Source: Treponema sp. (GTDB lineage: Bacteria > Spirochaetota > Spirochaetia > Treponematales > Treponemataceae). From it: a stretch of 18,433 nucleotides of DNA. Both the position numbers and the translations under genes were made by a program. The notes under the pieces are model-generated. The model had not been told where the DNA came from and ran no database searches. It was given only the letters and a program-made list of their open reading frames with translations. The stretch lies in contig JAILQA010000083.1 of assembly GCA_024699205.1 (NCBI GenBank), positions 1-18,433 of the forward strand. The letters are read 5' to 3'. Positions 14,190 to 18,433 of this stretch are shown here, piece after piece (within the stretch, counting starts at the first letter, position 1; the number at the start of each line of letters is the position of its first letter).

Positions 14190-15505
14190 GTGATAAGTTT
14201 TATTCCAAGTTTATTCCCTCTGCTAAAACTTCAAAAAAAGGCGTAAAAGAAAGCAGAAAAGAAACGTCTAAAAAATCAGACAGTTTTATAAAATCAGACA
14301 GTCTTAAGAATGGCTATAAAGATAATGCTAATGCACAGTTGATGTCTTCTTATCCACTGTTCAAAAAAGTTGACATAAAACTTATAGATAATTTTGATGA
14401 AATAGTTCAGGGGGTAATGCCTCTAAACAGCCGTCAATTGCTTCAGCTGCCGGATAATATCCGCAATCTTTCCCACCAAATGACAGACGAGCGTTCAACG
14501 CGCCGCCTTGGCTACATGAACGATAAACTACAGCTTTCCGCTTATATCCGCTATTTTACCTGGTGGAATCTTGTGCGTCTTAGCAGACTCTTTTCTTCAC
14601 TTGATGAAAAATGCTTTCCATCCGACAATGCCATTTGCCTAGATTTAGGTTCGGGCCCTCTTACTGTAGTTACTGCTTTATGGCTGGCTCGTCCTGACTT
14701 GCGGCAAAAAGAACTTACCTGGTATTGTCTGGATCTTTCACAAAACAGCCTGGCCGGGGGAGAAGATATTTTTCTTTCTATAGCTGCAAGATTACCTGGA
14801 AAAACCTGGAAAATCATTCGTGTAAAAGGCAGCTTTGGAACCTTTATCAAACAAAAGGCAGATTTTATTACTTGTGCAAATATGTTTAATGAAATTGAGC
14901 AGCAGGGGGATATGCCGCCCGAATATCAGAATAAAAAGGATTTTGATCAGCTTATCAATTACGCCAAGCCAGATACAAAGTTCCTGCTGATTGAACCGGG
15001 AGTTCCAAAAGCAGCCCGTACACTGACACAGTTCCGCGAGCGTTTTATAAAGCAAGGATATCATATTTATTCACCATGTCCACATTCAGAAGCTTGCCCA
15101 ATGAACGGCTTTAAGGCTTATACCGGTAGTTCTCATAAATGGTGTAATTTTGCTTTTACTACAACAGACGCACCAAAAAAATTACAGCAGCTTTCAATAA
15201 ATGCAAAGCTTCCAAAAGAACGGGCTGTTCTGTCTTTTATTTCTGCTGTTCCTGAAGATTTTGTTGTGTCTACAAAAATTGACAGTAGCTTAAAAACACT
15301 TCGCATAGTTTCTGACGGCTTCAATCTTCCTTATCACCGTACAGGTTTTTATGCTTGCAGCAGTTTTGGTCTTACGCTTTTATCTGTTTCATCGGAAGAA
15401 GCTCAAAATTATAATTCAGGTGATTTGCTTGAAGTTAAAATAAAAACACCGGATTCCGCCTTAAAGACCGACGAAAAATCCGGTGCAGTTATTATCAGAT
15501 TATAA
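14186..15505 (+). CDS. Rsm22-family methyltransferase-like protein, candidate Fe-S protein
   Basis: A 439-residue protein of the small-ribosomal-subunit Rsm22 family. After a basic, Lys/Ser-rich N-terminus (1-50) and helical part, a Rossmann methyltransferase core begins with CLDLGSGPLT (151-160, SAM motif I). WYCLDLSQNSL (179-189) is a likely motif II and LLIEPG (267-272) a late strand. CPHSEACP (298-305), HKWCNF (317-322) and YACSSFG (389-395) provide Cys298, Cys304, Cys320 and Cys391. In mitochondrial METTL17/Rsm22 four cysteines in a comparable order bind a [4Fe-4S] cluster, with the first pair likewise six residues apart. Ribosome binding, not proven methylation, is the established role there. 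Translation is coupled to the MerR gene by a 4-bp overlap, and der lies upstream, giving a ribosome-assembly context. The stop is 11 bases from a converging gene. Confidence 0.83.
   Translation: MSDKFYSKFIPSAKTSKKGVKESRKETSKKSDSFIKSDSLKNGYKDNANAQLMSSYPLFKKVDIKLIDNFDEIVQGVMPLNSRQLLQLPDNIRNLSHQMTDERSTRRLGYMNDKLQLSAYIRYFTWWNLVRLSRLFSSLDEKCFPSDNAICLDLGSGPLTVVTALWLARPDLRQKELTWYCLDLSQNSLAGGEDIFLSIAARLPGKTWKIIRVKGSFGTFIKQKADFITCANMFNEIEQQGDMPPEYQNKKDFDQLINYAKPDTKFLLIEPGVPKAARTLTQFRERFIKQGYHIYSPCPHSEACPMNGFKAYTGSSHKWCNFAFTTTDAPKKLQQLSINAKLPKERAVLSFISAVPEDFVVSTKIDSSLKTLRIVSDGFNLPYHRTGFYACSSFGLTLLSVSSEEAQNYNSGDLLEVKIKTPDSALKTDEKSGAVIIRL
15447..15485. repeat. 9-bp inverted repeat at the 3' end of the Rsm22-like gene
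   Basis: CACCGGATT (15447-15455) pairs exactly with AATCCGGTG (15477-15485) around a 21-nt loop, inside the last codons of the gene. It is GC-richer than its surroundings, with no U-tract directly after. It may fold in the mRNA, but a terminator role is doubtful. Confidence 0.35.
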
Positions 15506-15516
15506 AAAATAATGGC

Positions 15517-15927
15517 TTATTTCTTTGTGATTGCTCCGATAAGACCAACAATCCAGCCTGCAAGAATCATATAGAAGCCGATGTAAGCGTGTTTAAAGAA
15601 TCCTTTTCCAATCTGTTTTGTAAGCCAGTTATCATTAAAGTTGATAATAAGGATTATACCGCCGACAATACTAACAAGAATGCAGATTAATTTAATCAAA
15701 TCACTACTGCTTCCAACGCTTACAAGACTGAAAACAATGCCTGCAACTGCTCCACAGAAAATTAAAAGTGCTGCAATAGTCATCCAACCAAAATTATCAA
15801 AGTTGATGAACTTAAATCCACTCGGAGTCTGTCCTAATCCTTTGAACATAGGAAGACAAAATCCAATTGCCACAAGTGCAACTCCAATAAGATAGATTAA
15901 GCTAATACTGCTACTCTTTTTTCCCAT
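15517..15927 (-). CDS. four-helix membrane protein of unknown function
   Basis: A 136-residue inner-membrane protein with four predicted helices (about 9-28, 47-71, 77-97 and 113-133), short polar loops and a KK C-terminus. No enzymatic or binding motif is seen, and I do not recognise the family. The start is well supported: AAGGAGG (complement of 15934-15940) lies 6 nt before the ATG, with a likely promoter further upstream. It is a single-gene unit, convergent with the Rsm22-like gene and divergent from the WecA/TagO-type gene. Confidence 0.78.
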   Translation of the reverse strand: MGKKSSSISLIYLIGVALVAIGFCLPMFKGLGQTPSGFKFINFDNFGWMTIAALLIFCGAVAGIVFSLVSVGSSSDLIKLICILVSIVGGIILIINFNDNWLTKQIGKGFFKHAYIGFYMILAGWIVGLIGAITKK

Positions 15928-15980
15928 AATAAGCCTCCTTTTAATTGCGAAAATGGGATTTCACAAAAGATTATTCTTGA

Positions 15981-16008
15981 ATTATAACATGATATTTAAA
16001 AAAGACAA
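15981..16008 (-). promoter_or_regulatory. candidate promoter of the four-helix membrane protein gene
   Basis: TATAAT on the minus strand (complement of 15981-15986) with TTGTCT (complement of 16003-16008, 4 of 6 to TTGACA) 16 bp upstream. It would give a leader of about 45-50 nt that includes the AAGGAGG site. The T-rich DNA beyond (16010-16078) could act as an UP-like element for this or the divergent promoter. Confidence 0.5.
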
Positions 16009-16075
16009 AAAAAATCGCATTTCTCCTTTGATTTACTTTAATTATTTTGATTTTTTTATCTTTAGTTTTTTCTTC

Positions 16076-16105
16076 TTAACCCTATAAAGTTTAAACATAT
16101 ATAAT
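16076..16105 (+). promoter_or_regulatory. candidate leaderless promoter of the WecA/TagO-type gene
   Basis: TTAACC (16076-16081, 4 of 6 to TTGACA), an 18-bp spacer and a perfect TATAAT (16100-16105). The ATG at 16114 follows after 8 bases, with no ribosome binding site between, predicting a leader of 0-2 nt. Confidence 0.52.
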
Positions 16106-16113
16106 GAAATGCT

Positions 16114-17235
16114 ATGTTAAAAATTATACCTTATGCATTAATTTCTTTTGTAATATCGCTTATTTCAATGCCGATTATTATTCATTTCTGCAGTAAGAAA
16201 GGTTTGTATGATTATCAGGATGAAAGGAAAATCCATAGCGGTAACATTCCTCGTTTAGGTGGAGTAGGTATAATTATTTCTTTTCTAGCGGTTGTAATCT
16301 TTTATCTGGTATTTGAAGATCAGCTCTTCCTTAAAAACTCAGTTCCAATTTTAATTGCAGGTGTAATCATTTTTGTATTTGCGATTATTGATGATATCCT
16401 TAATCTTCGCGCGCTGATTAAGCTTATAGTTCAGTTGTTTGCATCGGCAATTGTTACGGTTTCTGGATTCAGATTCACACAGATTTTTGGATGGCATTTA
16501 CCTACATTTTTAAGTTTCCTTATTACTTTCTGCTGGATTCTTGGTGTAATAAATGCTTATAACTTGATAGACGGTTTGGATGGACTTTGTGGTTCTCTTT
16601 CAATAACTGCAATTTCTGCATTGGGTGTTTTGTATGTCCTTTCAGATAACATGGAGTCTGGAATCTGCTTTATTCTTGCGGGTTCTATTTTAGGATTCCT
16701 TTGCTTTAACTGGCCACCTGCAAAGCTCTTTATGGGTGATGGTGGAAGTCAATTCCTTGGATTTATGATTGCAACAGTTCCTTTGTATACATCTGGTGGC
16801 GAAAGCTTTGAATATAATAAGTTTTTAATCATGATTATTCTTACTTCTTTCCCCGTATTTGATACAATTGCTGCAATCTGGCGCCGTCTTAGAGATAAGC
16901 GTCCTATCATGAGTCCTGATAAATCACATCTTCATCATAAATTGTTAAATATGGGATATACAGGCAAACAGACTTTATTCCTTATTGATTTTATTCAGGT
17001 TTTGTTGTGTCTTGCTGTTATACTGTCATTCTTTATCGGAACCTTAAAAGGAACTGCAATTCTTTTTGAAACTCTGATTTTTATGGTTATCTTCTTCTCT
17101 GTTATTCATTATACAAACAGAGCTGTTAATCTTAAAAAGAAGGAAGATGAATTGCTTAAGCAGAAAGAATCGGGTTCTTCTGAAAACTCAACAGGTAAGA
17201 CAGATCTTTCCGAAAAGCCTGAGATTAAAATCTAA
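16114..17235 (+). CDS. WecA/TagO-type polyprenyl-phosphate sugar-1-phosphate transferase
   Basis: A 373-residue integral membrane enzyme of glycosyltransferase family 4 (the MraY/WecA superfamily). It moves a sugar-1-phosphate, usually GlcNAc-1-P, from a UDP-sugar to undecaprenyl phosphate and so starts synthesis of a surface glycan. About ten or eleven helices are visible. Conserved motifs are DYQDERKIHSGNIPRLGG (33-50), Asp93-Asp94 in AIIDDILNL, NLIDGLDGL (150-158), KLFMGDGGSQFLG (204-216) and the loop DKSHLHHKLL (269-278). The HLHH loop and length favour WecA/TagO over MraY. The C-terminal 40 residues are a charged Lys/Glu/Ser tail, probably cytoplasmic. No other glycan genes adjoin it, so the polymer made is unknown. 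The start lacks a ribosome binding site and has TATAAT 8 nt before it. Confidence 0.92.
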   Translation: MLKIIPYALISFVISLISMPIIIHFCSKKGLYDYQDERKIHSGNIPRLGGVGIIISFLAVVIFYLVFEDQLFLKNSVPILIAGVIIFVFAIIDDILNLRALIKLIVQLFASAIVTVSGFRFTQIFGWHLPTFLSFLITFCWILGVINAYNLIDGLDGLCGSLSITAISALGVLYVLSDNMESGICFILAGSILGFLCFNWPPAKLFMGDGGSQFLGFMIATVPLYTSGGESFEYNKFLIMIILTSFPVFDTIAAIWRRLRDKRPIMSPDKSHLHHKLLNMGYTGKQTLFLIDFIQVLLCLAVILSFFIGTLKGTAILFETLIFMVIFFSVIHYTNRAVNLKKKEDELLKQKESGSSENSTGKTDLSEKPEIKI

Positions 17236-17256
17236 TATTCCAATTATCCGAATATT
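17234..17256. terminator. candidate bidirectional terminator between convergent genes
   Basis: AATATTC (17234-17240) pairs with GAATATT (17250-17256) around a 9-nt loop. The plus strand continues TCGTTTTTA and the minus strand TAGATTTTA, so both sides are U-rich. The stem has only one G-C pair and is weak. Its position across both stop regions is what favours it. Confidence 0.38.
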
Positions 17257-18014
17257 TCGTTTTTATGTATAATCCCTACTTTATGAATCATCTCTTTAAG
17301 ATTACCGTTTTCACAGGTTGATTTTATAAAATCATTCAAATCAATTGAAAATCTGTTCATTGAAAAATGCTGGAATACAAAAACTTTATCCCAGAAGTCA
17401 CCGTCAGAATAGCAGTTTTTTAAACAATCTTTGTAGCCGGTAAAAATACCTTTGTTTTTTAATTCAGAATAACCTACAAGCCATAATTCTGGTTTTGAAT
17501 CATCACTGTCACCGCTTCTGCATAATTCCCTGTGGAGTTCAGCAGTTTTCTCTGCCATCCAAAGTTCACTTTCTTCTATTAGATTACAAACTGCTTGGCC
17601 ACCTGATTGCATTATTTTTTTTAGGTGTGCGGTTTTTGCACTGTGAAGGGGAGTTTTATTCAGAATAATTACGTTGTTTCTAAAATCGATGCCCAGCTCC
17701 TTGTTTTTCTTAAAAAAGCCGTCAGCAATTTTACCTGCTTGTCCTACAAGATACCTTCTGTTTTTGGACAATTGCTCGTCTTTTCCGGGATTATCGCCAA
17801 TCACAATCAGTTTTATACAGCTTTCTTTTGTGATTTTATCCAAATCCTGGTTATAAACTACGCTGGTTTCCAAAGGGTAATCGGGAGTCTTTGTTTGGAT
17901 AGAAACTTTTTTTTGTAATTCAATTAAATCCGGAATGCGCTGTTCCCATTCTTCTATTTTATTTTTAAATGATTCCTTGAAATTGAGAAATACATTCCAC
18001 TGTGCATCTGTCAT
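17244..18014 (-). CDS. divergent uracil-DNA-glycosylase-superfamily protein
   Basis: A 256-residue cytoplasmic protein with features of the uracil-DNA glycosylase fold. After a helical N-terminus (1-65), LIVIGDNPGKDEQ (69-81) looks like motif A (GxxPGxxE). It is followed by RRYLVGQAGKIADGFF (86-101), the usual FVGxAG segment, by VIILNKTP (115-122), and by VFQHFSMNRF (213-222) in the place of the late HPS-type motif. The four cysteines of the Fe-S UDG families are not apparent at the N-terminus. Changes at motif A (DNP instead of EAP) and at the HPS motif leave the enzymatic activity open. GGGAG (complement of 18021-18025) lies 6 nt before the ATG. It is a lone gene, convergent with the glycan transferase gene. 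Repair of uracil in DNA, or a non-catalytic relative, are the options. Confidence 0.66.
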   Translation of the reverse strand: MTDAQWNVFLNFKESFKNKIEEWEQRIPDLIELQKKVSIQTKTPDYPLETSVVYNQDLDKITKESCIKLIVIGDNPGKDEQLSKNRRYLVGQAGKIADGFFKKNKELGIDFRNNVIILNKTPLHSAKTAHLKKIMQSGGQAVCNLIEESELWMAEKTAELHRELCRSGDSDDSKPELWLVGYSELKNKGIFTGYKDCLKNCYSDGDFWDKVFVFQHFSMNRFSIDLNDFIKSTCENGNLKEMIHKVGIIHKNEIFG

Positions 18015-18053
18015 TTTTGTCTCCCATTTATTAATCTAATTAAATCCATAATA

Positions 18054-18068
18054 TACATAATATATGTA
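18054..18068. repeat. short AT-rich inverted repeat upstream of the UDG-like gene
   Basis: TACATA (18054-18059) and TATGTA (18063-18068) form a perfect 6-bp dyad with a 3-bp centre, 40-54 bp upstream of the UDG-like start. It is a possible operator, but such AT-rich dyads arise easily in this composition. Confidence 0.3.
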
Positions 18069-18100
18069 AAAAGCCTATTTATATATTTTTTCCTATAAAT

Positions 18101-18130
18101 TTTTCAATTTAGGTGTTATGATTATATAAT
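18101..18130 (+). promoter_or_regulatory. candidate promoter of the terminal exported-protein gene
   Basis: TTTTCA (18101-18106), an 18-bp spacer and TATAAT (18125-18130); a second TATAAT overlaps at 18130-18135. The leader of about 35 nt carries GGAGG at 18165-18169 before the ATG at 18174. Confidence 0.48.
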
Positions 18131-18173
18131 ATAATACCGAAAAAAAGATTATTAGGATATTCTTGGAGGAAAT

Positions 18174-18433
18174 ATGAAAAGGATTCTAACACTTTTACTC
18201 GTTTTTACATTAAGTATGTCATTGTTCGCACTTGATATCTTTAAGTATGTACCTTTTTCTGGTGATGTAAAATCTTATACTCAAACTGATTTTACTATAA
18301 CTTCAAAATTTGGTGATTTATTCAGAACTCCAAATATGAAAATAATTCATAATTTTGATGCAAATGGAAACGAAATCGAAGTAGCAGAATTGTCTGCTAA
18401 AGAGGTTCTGTTGAATAAAACCTTGTCAAAATA
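18174..18433 (+). CDS. exported protein, N-terminal part (partial)
   Basis: The open frame runs off the end of the window with 86 residues visible. The first 19 are a signal peptide (MKR, a Leu/Thr-rich core, SLFA) with a likely signal peptidase I site before LD. The mature part (DIFKYVPFSG onward) is polar and mixed alpha/beta and matches no family I know. GGAGG at 18165-18169 supports the ATG. No lipobox cysteine is present, so it is secreted, periplasmic or outer-membrane. Confidence 0.75.
   Translation, partial: MKRILTLLLVFTLSMSLFALDIFKYVPFSGDVKSYTQTDFTITSKFGDLFRTPNMKIIHNFDANGNEIEVAELSAKEVLLNKTLSK

Noticed and set aside
15447..15485. CACCGGATT/AATCCGGTG hairpin as terminator or uptake-sequence pair
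   Set aside because: It lies inside the coding region with a 21-nt loop and no following T-run, and I saw no second copy in the window.
16010..16080. T-rich tract as a possible small RNA or coding region
   Set aside because: Low-complexity pyrimidine-rich DNA with no hairpin or usable frame; better read as promoter-upstream AT-rich DNA.

Overview
The window is AT-rich bacterial chromosome with tightly packed genes in short operons on both strands. I see no tRNA, rRNA, IS element, CRISPR array or prophage. Gene content, spirochaete-like lipobox and signal peptides, and the styles of Der, EI and Slt suggest a host-associated spirochaete, most likely a Treponema. That assignment is inference from family resemblance and no database search was run.

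Layout. (a) 1-1736, + strand: tail of a membrane protein, a small two-helix membrane protein, mtnN and luxS. The last two catalyse consecutive steps of S-adenosylhomocysteine recycling and AI-2 precursor formation. (b) 1748-2347, - strand: a secreted, probably outer-membrane, protein. (c) 2517-4672, + strand: a two-gene operon pairing an internally duplicated DUF1538 membrane protein with a tandem (double-domain) PII-like protein. It looks like a transporter with a dedicated nucleotide- or ligand-sensing regulator. (d) 4707-12245, - strand, read from high to low coordinates: ptsI (PTS enzyme I), a chimeric membrane protein (Hsp70 substrate-binding-like domain, acidic repeats, TM helix, LysM), a lipoprotein-type Slt lytic transglycosylase, and a CPA2 cation/proton antiporter with CBS domains. 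(e) 12344-15505, + strand: der, a small MerR-type regulator and an Rsm22-family methyltransferase-like protein, probably one operon with a ribosome-assembly theme. (f) 15517-15927, - strand: a four-helix membrane protein of unknown role. (g) 16114-17235, + strand: a WecA/TagO-type polyprenyl-phosphate sugar-1-phosphate transferase. (h) 17244-18014, - strand: a divergent uracil-DNA-glycosylase-superfamily protein. (i) 18174 to the end, + strand: start of an exported protein.

The most unusual items are the Hsp70-SBD/LysM chimera beside a lytic transglycosylase, the DUF1538-double-PII pair, a four-cysteine set in the Rsm22-like protein matching the Fe-S ligands described for mitochondrial METTL17/Rsm22, and four genes (slt, ptsI, der and the WecA/TagO gene) with a -10-like box 6-8 nt before the ATG and no Shine-Dalgarno. 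Those four are candidates for leaderless transcripts. Most other genes in the window have a clear AGGAGG/GGGAG/GAGGA-type ribosome binding site.

No gene-free stretch exceeds 300 bases. The longest gaps (2348-2516, 10382-10523, 15928-16113, 18015-18173) are AT-rich promoter regions.
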